Source: an uncultured Bacteroidota bacterium (lineage in GTDB: Bacteria; Bacteroidota; Bacteroidia; Chitinophagales; Chitinophagaceae). Taken from it: a stretch of DNA of 64,000 nt. The notes under the pieces are model-generated. The model was not told the origin of the DNA. It did no database searches and worked only from the letters and a program-made list of their open reading frames with translations. Within the stretch, counting starts at the first letter, position 1; each line of letters begins with the position of its first letter. The stretch lies in the NCBI GenBank assembly GCA_903835005.1, contig CAILLK010000007.1, forward strand, positions 23,818 to 87,817, written 5' to 3'. Below are positions 45,176 through 54,886 of the stretch, piece after piece. The position numbers were made by a program, and so were the translations under genes.

Positions 45176-46263
45176 TTATACACTGCTGAGGTTAGCGATT
45201 TTTCCTTCACCTCAAATTTTGCCCGAAGTTTATTAAACGGCTTTTCAATAAAATAATAGGAAAAGAGGGCAGCAATTAACAGGAATGCTAAACTTTGCGG
45301 CAAACGGGTGAGCCATAAGCCATTATTGCTGATGAAGAACTGCTGCCAGAGATAGAGGCTATAAGAAAGCAGGCCGATAAAATTGACCACCCTCAGGTTC
45401 AGTACCTTGTACCACAGGTGTTTCGGGCCGAATACTGAATAAAGTATAATGATTGCCATAAATGCAATGCCAATTGTGCCATGTGTGCCTCCCAGAGGTA
45501 TGAATACTGCGCCTGCATGATGCCTGTCGGCCCACGAAATAACGTAAGGGAAAGCCAGAAAACCTGCGATGGAAAAATAGAATAACAAAGTGAAATACGG
45601 TCGTAACAGCCCTACAAGCTGGTCTTTATACATGGCCAGTAAACATCCCGCAGCCAGTGTATCAGCACGTACTAAAAAACTCATCTCTGTTACCCAGCGG
45701 GAAGGATTTAAATGAAAATACACCCTCATACACGGCACCAGTATTACAATGGCAAATGCACACACCTTCCTGATCTGATTGCCGGTAAGAAACAGCAGCG
45801 GCCAGCATAGATAAAACTGCTCCTCTATACTCAGCGACCAGGCATGGGCGGTATACCAGTCCCGGTCCCAGTTGAGGTATTTGGTATAGGTGATTGCCGT
45901 AAACCACGCATTTGGGCTGATATGAAAAATGTGCTCATGCTGCAGTAGCGCATATACAAACAGCATAAAATAATAGGCAGGGAAAATGCGTAGGGTGCGC
46001 CTGATATAGAATTTCTTTAATGAAATAGTATGGGTTGCAGCCTCCTCCTGCAGCATCAGCGAGGTAATGAGAAAACCGGATATCACAAAAAATACACTTA
46101 CACCAATGTGGCCATCGGATAAAAAAAACAAAAACGGGTCGAGCCAGGGTTTTCCCCAGAGATCATTGAGTATCCAGTTTTTTATATTCAGGTGGGATAC
46201 AAGCGGAAATATAATGCTTATAGCCCTTAACCCATTCAGACTCGGATACTGTGTTTTAGTCAT
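45172..46263 (-). CDS. Acyltransferase 3 family membrane protein
   Basis: About 363 residues; ATG 46263 starts at the usual N-terminal signature TQYPSLNGLRAISIIFPLVSH. The family (Acyl_transf_3) transfers acetyl or other acyl groups to surface sugars through ~10 membrane helices; the conserved arginine-histidine site lies in the N-terminal segment and HAWSLSIEEQFYLCWPL is a second signature. The C terminus ends in a short basic tail. It converges on the barrel gene with a 4-bp overlap. Substrate unknown. Confidence 0.85.
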   Translation of the reverse strand: MTKTQYPSLNGLRAISIIFPLVSHLNIKNWILNDLWGKPWLDPFLFFLSDGHIGVSVFFVISGFLITSLMLQEEAATHTISLKKFYIRRTLRIFPAYYFMLFVYALLQHEHIFHISPNAWFTAITYTKYLNWDRDWYTAHAWSLSIEEQFYLCWPLLFLTGNQIRKVCAFAIVILVPCMRVYFHLNPSRWVTEMSFLVRADTLAAGCLLAMYKDQLVGLLRPYFTLLFYFSIAGFLAFPYVISWADRHHAGAVFIPLGGTHGTIGIAFMAIIILYSVFGPKHLWYKVLNLRVVNFIGLLSYSLYLWQQFFISNNGLWLTRLPQSLAFLLIAALFSYYFIEKPFNKLRAKFEVKEKSLTSAVYN

Positions 46264-46871
46264 AAGTGAAAAATTGAACCACCCAAAAACAAATAAACGG
46301 ATTTTAGGCGAAATTAATATTGGTACAGCCATCTGATTCACTTAAAAGGATATTTTATATGTAATTTTTTTCGGATAATGTGCCACCTGATGGTATAAAG
46401 TATAAATGCTGGTTATGTATTGATTATCATCTGATTGGAGTAGGTAGATGATTTTTTTTCTCTGTATGGTTAGTTCCTGCTCATTATTCATGTCAGGTAA
46501 GTTGAGCCTTGCTTTTCTTGTACAAATTGAAGGGTTTTGGAAGGTGATCTCTGTATTTATTTCATGGCAGCACTGCTATAGTAAGGATGGTACACTGTAG
46601 AAATGACCATTTTTTAAGGTTTATTTGAATTAGAAAATAGGAGACCTCTAACCCCATAGCTGGTTGATGCGGGATCATTGGAACCTGATAATGTGGCAAT
46701 TAGCCGGAACCATAATCTGCATTTCCGGCTTCAATTAATTGGCAAATCCTAGCCTTCATCAGTTTTTTTTATGACAACAATCATCTTCGTTTATGACCAA
46801 GATATGACTTAAAAATTAGGCTCAGGGCTGGTGTGGGAGTACTTTTGTATCCGGGTTTTGAATCAAAGTAT
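46264..46871. other. 608-bp intergenic region before hemA
   Basis: No gene was found. A TACTTTTG box lies near its right end. A segment at 46679-46712 (GGAACCTGATAATGTGG) faintly recalls part of a TPP riboswitch, but the other conserved arms are absent. An early in-frame GTG at 46833 precedes the box and is judged not to be used. Confidence 0.4.
46840..46847 (+). promoter_or_regulatory. -7 promoter box of the heme cluster
   Basis: TACTTTTG matches TAnnTTTG, ending 24 nt before the hemA ATG at 46872. It favours that ATG over the GTG at 46833. Confidence 0.5.
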
Positions 46872-48179
46872 ATGAATACGAAAGACACGCAGAACATTCA
46901 GGATTTTTGGGCAATAGGGATCAATTATAAGAAAACCGACGCTTCTTTAAGAGGGGCTTTTGCAGTTAATAATGAGCAATATGATCAGTTGCTGGCTGTT
47001 GCTCCTGAATTTGGTTTGAATGAATTTTTTATCCTTTCTACCTGCAACCGCACTGAGATTTATGGATTTGCCACATCACCAAAGCAACTTACCAGTCTTT
47101 TATGCAGTGTAACAGCCGGTGATGAAGCAACCTTTAACGGCATTTCTTATACAAAGAACAACAGAAGCGCGATTGAGCACCTTTTTAATGTAGCTGCAGG
47201 ATTGGATTCACAGATATTAGGTGATTATGAAATATTGGGACAAATTAAGATTGCGGTAAAAAATGCGAAAAGCCACGGATTTATCGGCCCCTTTATGGAG
47301 AGGCTGATCAATTCGGTGCTACAGGCTTCGAAAGCAATAAAAACACATACGGCATTGAGTGGTGGAACAGTTTCGGTATCTTTTGCGGCAGTGCAGTATT
47401 TAAGGGAGTATTTTGAAGGCCCAAACAATACACCGGCAATGAGGTGCCCGTCTTCGGCACATATGATGACAATCCCTACTATTGACCATTATATTGCTAC
47501 CGAACAGGTAAAAATAGAAGATAAGAAAATTGTGTTGCTGGGTACCGGTAAAATTGGCAAATCGACCTGCCGCAACCTGGTGGACTATCTCAATACACAT
47601 AATATTACTTTAATCAACCGGACCGAAGAAACCGCTAAGTGTCTTGCAAATGAGCTGGGACTGAAATTTGCACCGATAGAAAACCTGGAAAGTGAACTGA
47701 GCAATGCAGACATTATACTGGTGTCGACCAGCGCTGCAGAGCCGGTTATTGTAGCAGAGCACCTGGCGAATAAAGGCAGCAAACTGGTAATAGATTTTTC
47801 TATTCCCTGCAATGTATCGGCCGAAGCGCAGCAATTGAGCAATGTACATTTTGTAGATGTAGATATACTGTCGAAAATCAAGGACGAAACGCTGTCGCAG
47901 CGTAAGGCCGAAGTGCCAAAGGCCGTGGCTATTATTAATGAAATTATTGGCGAATTTACAGAGTGGTATGATCTGCGGAAACATGTTCCGGTGCTGAAAG
48001 CCGTAAAAAGCAAACTAAGGGAAATAGTTATTGACCCGGTTTTGGTCGAAAGTTGCCAGGTTGATACGCTAAATGATGAAAAAATACAGAAAGTGATCAA
48101 TTCCCTGGCGGTGAAGATCAGGAAAAATAATACTTTGGGCTGCCATTACATTATGGCCATAAACGAATACATCGCATAA
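46872..48179 (+). CDS. hemA: Glutamyl-tRNA reductase
   Basis: A ~435-residue enzyme that reduces glutamyl-tRNA to glutamate-1-semialdehyde with NADPH, the first committed step of C5 heme synthesis. The catalytic cysteine is Cys58 in ILSTCNRTEIYGF; the substrate region is LDSQILGDYEILGQIK; the NADPH loop is LLGTGKIGKSTC (~224-232). An extra stretch of ~30 residues (182-212, GPNNTPAMRCPS...HYIATEQ) precedes the NADPH domain and is not usual in the family. It is the first gene of the heme cluster; hemC starts 2 bp after its stop. Confidence 0.93.
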   Translation: MNTKDTQNIQDFWAIGINYKKTDASLRGAFAVNNEQYDQLLAVAPEFGLNEFFILSTCNRTEIYGFATSPKQLTSLLCSVTAGDEATFNGISYTKNNRSAIEHLFNVAAGLDSQILGDYEILGQIKIAVKNAKSHGFIGPFMERLINSVLQASKAIKTHTALSGGTVSVSFAAVQYLREYFEGPNNTPAMRCPSSAHMMTIPTIDHYIATEQVKIEDKKIVLLGTGKIGKSTCRNLVDYLNTHNITLINRTEETAKCLANELGLKFAPIENLESELSNADIILVSTSAAEPVIVAEHLANKGSKLVIDFSIPCNVSAEAQQLSNVHFVDVDILSKIKDETLSQRKAEVPKAVAIINEIIGEFTEWYDLRKHVPVLKAVKSKLREIVIDPVLVESCQVDTLNDEKIQKVINSLAVKIRKNNTLGCHYIMAINEYIA

Positions 48180-48181
48180 AT

Positions 48182-49120
48182 ATGGATAAAATAATCAGGA
48201 TTGGTACCCGTGAAAGCCAGCTGGCAGTATGGCAGGCCAACACGGTAAAAGGCTTGCTGTCTGATAATGGTTTTAAGTCTGAACTTGTTTTTATTAAAAG
48301 TGAAGGAGATACCGATCTTAAGACCCCTTTGTACGAAATTGGTGTGCAGGGAATTTTTACCCGGGCGCTGGATATTGCACTGCTGAATGATGAAATTGAT
48401 ATTGCAGTACATTCTATGAAAGATGTGCCTACCATAATGGCGAAAGGGATAGTACAGGCGGCGGTATTGCCGAGGGCTTCTTATAAGGATTTGCTGGTTT
48501 TAAAAAATGGGGTTGCTGATCAGATTAGAACTTTTGAAAATTCTAAACTATCTGGCGGAAACGTCATTGCCACCAGCAGTATACGCCGTAAAGCGCAGTG
48601 GCTGAACCGCTACCCCGATGACCAGATAGAAAACCTGAGGGGGAATGTGAATACAAGGCTGCGCAAGGTAGCTGAGAGCGACTGGCATGGAGCAATATTT
48701 GCTGCAGCAGGGTTGGAAAGAATCGGTTTAAGGCCCGAAAATGCTGTGGAATTGGATTGGATGCTTCCTGCGCCGGCGCAGGGAGCAATTATTGTTGTGT
48801 CCAAAGAAAGCAATATTTATTGCATGGAGGCGTGCGCTCATTTTCATGATATGAATACAGCCCTTTGCACCACTATTGAGCGCGATTTTCTTAGGGCGTT
48901 GCTGGGCGGATGCAGTACTCCGATAAGCGCACTGGCCGAAGTGGAAGGAAATGAAGTGGTCTTCAGAGGAAACATACTGAGTAAGGACGGAAAGCAAAAA
49001 AAAGAAGTGTCTAAAAAAGTGGGTATAGCAGAAGCAACAAACCTGGGCAATAGTGCGGCTCAGGAATTATTGGCTGATGGCGGCCAGGAAATTTTAAATG
49101 GTATCAGGAATGAAAATTAA
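48182..49120 (+). CDS. hemC: Hydroxymethylbilane synthase (porphobilinogen deaminase)
   Basis: A 312-residue enzyme that joins four porphobilinogens into hydroxymethylbilane. Typical segments are IRIGTRESQLAVWQAN, DIAVHSMKDVPT, RRKAQWLNRYPD and LRGNVNTRL. The dipyrromethane cofactor is attached to Cys244 in LLGGCSTPISA. It lies 2 bp after hemA and overlaps the start of hemD, indicating tight co-translation. Confidence 0.96.
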   Translation: MDKIIRIGTRESQLAVWQANTVKGLLSDNGFKSELVFIKSEGDTDLKTPLYEIGVQGIFTRALDIALLNDEIDIAVHSMKDVPTIMAKGIVQAAVLPRASYKDLLVLKNGVADQIRTFENSKLSGGNVIATSSIRRKAQWLNRYPDDQIENLRGNVNTRLRKVAESDWHGAIFAAAGLERIGLRPENAVELDWMLPAPAQGAIIVVSKESNIYCMEACAHFHDMNTALCTTIERDFLRALLGGCSTPISALAEVEGNEVVFRGNILSKDGKQKKEVSKKVGIAEATNLGNSAAQELLADGGQEILNGIRNEN

Positions 49121-49808
49121 CACCTATGTACTCAGTACAGCCGACCTGGATAAAAAACTGATAGCTAAGGCGCTGGAAAACGGAATCGAACTGGATGCAG
49201 TATCTTTTGTGCAGGTAGAAGCCATAAGGGAGGATAGTCTGAATGAGGAATTGCTGGAACTATGCAAAACACATATTACAGCGGTATTTACAAGTGCCAA
49301 TGCTATTAACGCTATGTCGGGCATTTTTAAAACCGCCAGGCCCGGCTGGGATATATATTGCATAGGCAACGCCACTAAAAAAGCGGTTTCTGAATACTTC
49401 GATACCTCAAGTATTAAAGGGATTGCTTTTGATGGCGAAGAACTGGCTAAGGTGATTCATGCCGATAAGGTATCAAATGTGGTTTTCTTTTGTGGCGACA
49501 AGCGGCTGGATGCATTACCCGGCTATTTATACCGGCACGATATAATGGTTAGGGAAATAGTAGTATACAGGACAAGGGAAACTCCCGAACAGATGGTAAA
49601 ACACTATCAGGCTGTTATGTTTTACAGCCCTAACGGGGTAAACAGCTTTTTCAGGGTTAATAAGATATGGCCGCATACTGTGTTGTTCGCAATTGGCAAT
49701 ACTACAGCAATGGCTTTGAGGGCGAAAACACAAAATGAAATAATAATAGCCGACACGCCTTCGAAAGAAAATCTTGTGGATAAAGTAATAGAGCATTTTC
49801 ATAAATAG
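49098..49808 (+). CDS. hemD: Uroporphyrinogen-III synthase
   Basis: A 236-residue protein. HemD closes and inverts hydroxymethylbilane to uroporphyrinogen III. Its sequence is poorly conserved in general; here VFTSANAINAMSG, YCIGNATKKAV, FCGDKRLDALPG and VMFYSPNGVNSFF fit the family. The ATG at 49098 overlaps hemC by 23 bp and has AGGA about 7 nt upstream; an alternative ATG is at 49110. The call rests on both motifs and position between hemC and hemE. Confidence 0.88.
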   Translation: MVSGMKINTYVLSTADLDKKLIAKALENGIELDAVSFVQVEAIREDSLNEELLELCKTHITAVFTSANAINAMSGIFKTARPGWDIYCIGNATKKAVSEYFDTSSIKGIAFDGEELAKVIHADKVSNVVFFCGDKRLDALPGYLYRHDIMVREIVVYRTRETPEQMVKHYQAVMFYSPNGVNSFFRVNKIWPHTVLFAIGNTTAMALRAKTQNEIIIADTPSKENLVDKVIEHFHK

Positions 49809-49850
49809 AGTTAACCAACTGCTGCCAAGCATCTTTATAATTATTCAACC

Positions 49851-50879
49851 ATGAGTGAATTGAAAAATGACCTGATTTTAAAGGCATTAAAAGGGGAAAA
49901 AGTATCCAGGCCGCCGGTATGGATGATGCGCCAGGCTGGCAGGTATCTGCCCGACTATATTAAGCTGCGCGAAAAGTATGATTTCTTTACCCGTGTTCAG
50001 ACGCCTGAACTGGCCTGCGAAATAACCTTGCAGCCTGTAGACCAGGTGGGTGTAGATGCTGCCATTCTATTCTCGGATATACTGGTGATACCCCAGGCTA
50101 TGGGGCTTACGGTATTGCTGGAGGAGAACAAAGGCCCCGTGCTCCCGAATGTAATTAAAACAAAAGAAGACATAGATGCGCTCAACTGCACTGAGGTTGA
50201 TGAGAGCCTGAGTTATGTGTATAAAGCGCTGAAATTAATAAAGCAGGAACTGAATGGCCGGGTGCCATTGATTGGTTTTGCAGGTGCGCCCTGGACTTTA
50301 CTGTGCTATATGATAGAGGGTAAGGGCAGTAAAACATGGGATAAGGCAAAGCAGTTTTGCTTTACTCAGCCTGAACTGGCCCATAGCCTGCTGCAGAAAA
50401 TCACCGACATTACCATATTGTACCTTAAGGCACAGGTAAATGCCGGAGCCGATCTGGTACAGGTGTTCGACAGCTGGAGCGGCATGTTGAGCCCGGCAGA
50501 TTTTAAATTGTATGCCCAGCCATACCTTATACAGATTGCTGATGCGGTAAGCAGTCATGCCCCTGTTATCTTATTCCCGAAAGGAAGCTGGTATGCATTG
50601 CCTGAATTGAGCAAGACAAGCGCTGCAGGATTGGGAATAGACTGGAGCATAACTCCGGAGATGGCAAGGTCGATGACCAATAACAGCATAACACTTCAGG
50701 GCAATTTTGATCCGTCGAAATTACTGGCGCCTATACCGCAGATCAAGAAGGAAGTGAAGGAAATGATTGATGCATTTGGGGTGAACAGGTATATTGCAAA
50801 TCTGGGGCATGGTATTATGCCAAACATACCGGTAGATCATGCAAGGGCATTTGTAGATGCTGTTAAAGAATACGCTTAG
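49851..50879 (+). CDS. hemE: Uroporphyrinogen decarboxylase
   Basis: A 342-residue enzyme that removes four carboxyl groups from uroporphyrinogen III to give coproporphyrinogen III. The N-terminal signature [14 protein letters not shown] holds the substrate arginines (27 and 31); [26 protein letters not shown] and [10 protein letters not shown] are further family blocks; [11 protein letters not shown] ends the barrel. Length is typical. It is the fourth gene of the cluster, 42 bp after hemD. Confidence 0.96.
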   Translation: MSELKNDLILKALKGEKVSRPPVWMMRQAGRYLPDYIKLREKYDFFTRVQTPELACEITLQPVDQVGVDAAILFSDILVIPQAMGLTVLLEENKGPVLPNVIKTKEDIDALNCTEVDESLSYVYKALKLIKQELNGRVPLIGFAGAPWTLLCYMIEGKGSKTWDKAKQFCFTQPELAHSLLQKITDITILYLKAQVNAGADLVQVFDSWSGMLSPADFKLYAQPYLIQIADAVSSHAPVILFPKGSWYALPELSKTSAAGLGIDWSITPEMARSMTNNSITLQGNFDPSKLLAPIPQIKKEVKEMIDAFGVNRYIANLGHGIMPNIPVDHARAFVDAVKEYA

Positions 50880-50938
50880 AAATTCGTGATTTTTAAAAAC
50901 ATTTTCCAAATCCAAACCACCAATTCCGTTTAATAACT

Positions 50939-51844
50939 ATGAGTGTAAAAGATCAGTTTGTTGCTTATATACATGGCCTGCAGGATAGTATCTGTGCCGG
51001 CCTGGAAAGCATGGATGGCAAGGCTAAGTTCAGGGAAGATAAGTGGGAGCGGCCGGAGGGCGGCGGCGGAAAAACAAGGGTAATAGCAGGTGGGAATGTT
51101 TTTGAAAAGGGAGGTGTGAATACTTCGGTAGTATCGGGTACATTGCCCAAAGCAATGCAGATAGCCTTCAATGTACCGGACAGCAATTTTTTTGCAGCGG
51201 GGCTTTCATTGGTTATTCATCCATTGAACCCCTTCGTGCCTACTGTGCATGCCAACTGGCGCATGTTTGAGTTGTATGACCTGGATGGCAAGCGGCTGGA
51301 TTACTGGTTTGGAGGCGGCACTGACCTTACTCCTTACTATATGTTTGAAGAAGATGCAAGGCATTTTCACCAAACGCTGAAAAATGCGATGACGCCGTTT
51401 GGTGAGCATATATATGCGGAGTGCAAAAAACACTGCGATGAATATTTTGTAAACAAACACCGGGGCGATGAAATGAGGGGCATAGGAGGCGTGTTTTATG
51501 ATTATCTGCGACCGGCTGATGATGCAGATGAAGAAAAGCATTTTGCCTTCCAACAGGCTAATGGCAATGCGTTTCTGGAGGCTTACCTGCCAATAGTGGA
51601 AAAGAGAAAGGAGACTCCATATAGTGATAAACAAATAGAATGGCAGGAAGTGAGAAGGGGAAGGTATGTGGAGTTTAACCTGATACACGATCGGGGTACG
51701 TTGTTTGGGTTGAAGACTAACGGAAGAACGGAGAGTATACTCATGAGCCTGCCGCCAAGGGCAAGATGGTATTATGATTATAAGCCTGAGGCGGGGAGTG
51801 TTGAGGAAGCGATGATGCAGTATTATAAACCGAGGGAGTGGTAA
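50939..51844 (+). CDS. hemF: Coproporphyrinogen III oxidase, oxygen-dependent
   Basis: A 301-residue HemF, which oxidatively decarboxylates coproporphyrinogen III to protoporphyrinogen IX using O2. Seen are GGGKTRVIAGGNVFEKGG, HPLNPFVPTVHANWRMFE, WFGGGTDLTPYY, GIGGVFYDYL and the C-terminal GRYVEFNLIHDRGTLFGL. This oxygen-requiring form indicates an aerobic or facultative lifestyle. No oxygen-independent hemN is in the window. It lies 60 bp after hemE; a hairpin without T run separates it from hemB. Confidence 0.95.
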   Translation: MSVKDQFVAYIHGLQDSICAGLESMDGKAKFREDKWERPEGGGGKTRVIAGGNVFEKGGVNTSVVSGTLPKAMQIAFNVPDSNFFAAGLSLVIHPLNPFVPTVHANWRMFELYDLDGKRLDYWFGGGTDLTPYYMFEEDARHFHQTLKNAMTPFGEHIYAECKKHCDEYFVNKHRGDEMRGIGGVFYDYLRPADDADEEKHFAFQQANGNAFLEAYLPIVEKRKETPYSDKQIEWQEVRRGRYVEFNLIHDRGTLFGLKTNGRTESILMSLPPRARWYYDYKPEAGSVEEAMMQYYKPREW

Positions 51845-51850
51845 CAGTTG

Positions 51851-51875
51851 TCCCACACCTTTTTCAGGTGTGGGA
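51851..51875 (+). other. Hairpin between hemF and hemB
   Basis: A perfect 10-bp stem, TCCCACACCT with AGGTGTGGGA, encloses the loop TTTTC. No T run follows on either strand, so it is unlikely to be a simple terminator. It could tune read-through or mRNA stability between the two genes. Confidence 0.6.
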
Positions 51876-51907
51876 TATCTGGGTAACGATAAATAAAATC
51901 TACAGAT

Positions 51908-52885
51908 ATGCACTTAATAAGAAGAAACAGAATATTAAGACAGACACCAGCCATCCGGGCCATGGTTGCGGAAACTATTTTGAGGCCGGCTGATTTTATT
52001 GCGCCATTATTTATTACTGAGGGCACCGGTGTGAGAGAGGAGATTTCATCCATGCAGGGCTACTACCGCATGAGCATTGATAATACGCTGCAGGAAGTAA
52101 AGGAACTATGGTCGCTGGGTATTAAGAGTGTGTTGCTTTTTATAAAATGCAGTGATGAATTGAAGGATAATAAGGGTACTGAGGCGCTTAATCCGAAGGG
52201 ATTAATGCAGCGGAGTATAAGGGCGATTAAGAGCGCACACCCGGAGATGATTGTGATGACTGATGTGGCGCTTGATCCGTTCTCTACATATGGGCATGAT
52301 GGTATAGTGGATGGCAACGAAATTGTAAACGACCCAACGGTGGAAGTACTGGCTAAAATGAGCGTGAGCCATGCGCAGGCGGGAGCGGATTTTGTGGCGC
52401 CCAGCGATATGATGGATGGCCGGATACTGGCTATCAGGGAGGCGCTGGAAAATGATGGTTATACCAGGACAGGCATTATGGCCTACAGCGCCAAGTATGC
52501 ATCCTGTTTTTACGGCCCGTTCCGCGATGCGCTGGACAGCGCTCCGGGCTTTGGTGATAAGAAAACCTACCAGATGGACTATGCCAACAGAACGGAAGCA
52601 ATAAAAGAAACACTGATGGATGTGGAGGAAGGTGCGGATATTGTGATGGTAAAACCGGCTATGGCTTATCTCGACATTATTCGGGAGATCAGGAACAATG
52701 TAGAGGTGCCTGTAAGCGCCTACCATGTAAGCGGTGAGTATGCCATGATCAAAGCAGCTGCAAAAATGGGCTGGCTGGATGAAAATAAAGCAATTATTGA
52801 ATCACTGACCAGCATCAAACGTGCTGGAGCTGACCTGATAGCTACCTATTTTGCCAAGGATGCGGCGAGGCTGATTAATGGATAA
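51908..52885 (+). CDS. hemB: Porphobilinogen synthase (ALA dehydratase)
   Basis: A 325-residue enzyme that condenses two aminolevulinates to porphobilinogen. The Schiff-base lysines are Lys196 (YSAKYAS) and Lys249 (MVKPAMAYL). The metal loop TDVALDPFSTYGHDG lacks the zinc cysteine triad, so it is the magnesium-type enzyme. Further segments: HAQAGADFVAPSDMMDG and PVSAYHVSGEYAM. It precedes an unrelated gene in an otherwise heme-only cluster. Confidence 0.96.
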   Translation: MHLIRRNRILRQTPAIRAMVAETILRPADFIAPLFITEGTGVREEISSMQGYYRMSIDNTLQEVKELWSLGIKSVLLFIKCSDELKDNKGTEALNPKGLMQRSIRAIKSAHPEMIVMTDVALDPFSTYGHDGIVDGNEIVNDPTVEVLAKMSVSHAQAGADFVAPSDMMDGRILAIREALENDGYTRTGIMAYSAKYASCFYGPFRDALDSAPGFGDKKTYQMDYANRTEAIKETLMDVEEGADIVMVKPAMAYLDIIREIRNNVEVPVSAYHVSGEYAMIKAAAKMGWLDENKAIIESLTSIKRAGADLIATYFAKDAARLING

Positions 52886-52890
52886 TTGCT

Positions 52891-52898
52891 TAATTTTG
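52891..52898 (+). promoter_or_regulatory. -7 promoter box of the Uma2-like gene
   Basis: TAATTTTG matches TAnnTTTG and ends 20 nt before the ATG at 52919, suggesting that this inserted gene can be transcribed on its own. Confidence 0.4.
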
Positions 52899-52918
52899 TT
52901 TCAATAAAATTACAGCTT

Positions 52919-53500
52919 ATGGGTTTCCCTGCATTTAAGTACACAACTCCCGAAGACTATCTGGCAATGGAATTGAGTGCTCCGGAAAGGCATGAATACT
53001 TTGAAGGTAGCGTTTATGCTATGGCTGGAGCTACAGAAGATCATATTTTTATAGTAGATAATTTAACGTCAGAATTAAAAAGTTTCCTTAGAGGAAAGAA
53101 TTGCAGGTCTTATTCTTCCGAACTAAGGGTAACAACTCCGCATTTCGAGTCTTATATGTATCCGGATCTGGCTATAATTTGTGGGAAAACAGAAACGAAG
53201 GAAGGCGTTTTTAATACTGCTGTTAACCCAACTGTTATTATAGAAGTAACAAGCTGGTCTACCGAAAAATATGACCGGGGGTATAAACAGATATACTACC
53301 TGCAAATACCCTCACTCAACGAGTATATTATTATTGATTCTCTCAAATGCAAAATAGAAATAAACAGGAAGTTGGAAAATGGCAGTTGGGACAAAATAGT
53401 TATGGATGATATTAATGGTTCTATAACAATTGCCTCGATAGATATGAATATTGCTGTAAAGGATATCTATTATGGGGTAGAATTCGGAAATAGTAAATAG
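52919..53500 (+). CDS. Uma2-family (DUF820) nuclease-fold protein
   Basis: About 193 residues; ATG 52919 gives the usual N terminus. Uma2 proteins have a PD-(D/E)XK nuclease-like fold. Seen: APERHEYFEGSVYAMAG, the aspartate in YMYPDLAIIC (Asp83), IIEVTSWSTEKYDRGYK (Glu109, Lys123), and PSLNEYIIID. The residues needed for metal binding are kept. The family is very expanded in cyanobacteria and some Bacteroidota, with unknown role. Here it lies between hemB and hemL, which are otherwise consecutive heme genes, and seems to be a later insertion with its own promoter box. Confidence 0.85.
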   Translation: MGFPAFKYTTPEDYLAMELSAPERHEYFEGSVYAMAGATEDHIFIVDNLTSELKSFLRGKNCRSYSSELRVTTPHFESYMYPDLAIICGKTETKEGVFNTAVNPTVIIEVTSWSTEKYDRGYKQIYYLQIPSLNEYIIIDSLKCKIEINRKLENGSWDKIVMDDINGSITIASIDMNIAVKDIYYGVEFGNSK

Positions 53501-53573
53501 TAAATGCCATCCACTGCCAATCATTTCCCAAAAGAATCCAAAATATTAAGTCATTTATTAGTTTTTTTAAATC

Positions 53574-54851
53574 ATGACCAAAAGCCAGGAATTATTCGCA
53601 CGCGCACAAAAGACAATACCCGGTGGGGTTAACTCACCGGTAAGGGCATTCAAAAGTGTGGGTGGCACACCGTTATTTATGGAACGGGCCAAAGGCGCCT
53701 ATATGTATGATGCCGATGGCAGGCGGTATATAGATTATATCAACTCGTGGGGCCCTATGATACTGGGCCACGCCTATGAGCCGGTGGTAAAAGCTATACA
53801 GGAAAAATCCCTTGGATCAACTTCATTCGGAGCGCCTACTGAGCTGGAAATTGAAATGGCTGAACTCATCGTGAGCATGGCGCCCAATGTGGACATGGTG
53901 CGTATGGTGAGCAGCGGTACGGAAGCTTGTATGAGCGCATTAAGACTGGCGCGTGGCTTTACCGGTCGCAATAAATTTATCAAATTCGAAGGCTGTTATC
54001 ATGGCCATGCCGATGCTTTCCTGGTAAAGGCCGGCAGCGGTGTGGCAACCTTTAACATACAGACAATACCGGGTGTTACAGCCGGGGTGTCGGTTGATAC
54101 ATTGACTGCACCTTACAATGACATTGACGCGGTTGAAAAACTGGTGGCTGAAAATGCCGGGCAACTGGCTGCAATTATCGTAGAGCCGGTGGCTGGCAAT
54201 ATGGGTTGCATTATTCCGGCGCCTGGTTTCCTGGAAGGGTTGAGGGCCATTTGTGAAAAGGAAGGAATAGTATTGATTTTTGATGAAGTAATGACCGGTT
54301 TCAGGCTGGCTCCGGGCGGGGCCCAGCAGCGGCTTGGTGTTAATGCCGACCTGGTTACTTATGGCAAGGTAATAGGCGGCGGTATGCCGGTAGGGGCATT
54401 TGGTGGCAAAAGGGAGATTATGCAGCACATATCCCCGTCCGGTAATGTATATCAGGCGGGCACGCTCAGTGGTAATCCTATAGCCATGATAGCTGGCTAT
54501 ACCATGCTCAGAACACTCAACGATAATCCGGTAATTTATAAAGAACTGGACGAAAAAACAGAATACCTGCACAAGGGGCTGGATAAGGCTTTGAGCAAAG
54601 GCAACTTACCCTTTGTCATCAATCAGCTCGGATCAATGATCAGTGTGCATTTCAGCGATAAGCCTGTGATCGATTTCTCTTCGGCAGCGTCTGCCAACAA
54701 TACTTATTTCAACCGGTTTTTTCACTCCCTTTTAGATCAGGGTATCTATTTGCCGCCATCAGCTTTTGAAACTTGGTTTATAAGTGCAGCTCTTACTAAG
54801 GAGGATATTGATGAAACCTTAAGGGCGGTTGAAAAAGCAGTCCTTAGCTAG
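53574..54851 (+). CDS. hemL: Glutamate-1-semialdehyde aminotransferase
   Basis: A 425-residue PLP enzyme that turns glutamate-1-semialdehyde into 5-aminolevulinate. PLP is bound at Lys265 in [19 protein letters not shown]. Typical segments: [61 protein letters not shown], and [10 protein letters not shown]. Length fits the family exactly. It ends the cluster and supplies the ALA used by hemB, with hemA providing its substrate. Confidence 0.97.
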   Translation: MTKSQELFARAQKTIPGGVNSPVRAFKSVGGTPLFMERAKGAYMYDADGRRYIDYINSWGPMILGHAYEPVVKAIQEKSLGSTSFGAPTELEIEMAELIVSMAPNVDMVRMVSSGTEACMSALRLARGFTGRNKFIKFEGCYHGHADAFLVKAGSGVATFNIQTIPGVTAGVSVDTLTAPYNDIDAVEKLVAENAGQLAAIIVEPVAGNMGCIIPAPGFLEGLRAICEKEGIVLIFDEVMTGFRLAPGGAQQRLGVNADLVTYGKVIGGGMPVGAFGGKREIMQHISPSGNVYQAGTLSGNPIAMIAGYTMLRTLNDNPVIYKELDEKTEYLHKGLDKALSKGNLPFVINQLGSMISVHFSDKPVIDFSSAASANNTYFNRFFHSLLDQGIYLPPSAFETWFISAALTKEDIDETLRAVEKAVLS

Positions 54852-54886
54852 TCGGATATATGCAATTCTAACAAAGCCAATAAAAG

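Noticed and set aside
46679..46712. Possible TPP riboswitch in front of hemA
   Set aside because: Only a vague match to one arm; the CTGAGA block and other conserved arms are missing, and heme genes are not thiamine targets.
51206..51913. Minus-strand 235-codon open frame over hemF
   Set aside because: Shadow of hemF; no domain features and unlikely composition.
53940..54572. Minus-strand 210-codon open frame over hemL
   Set aside because: Shadow of hemL.
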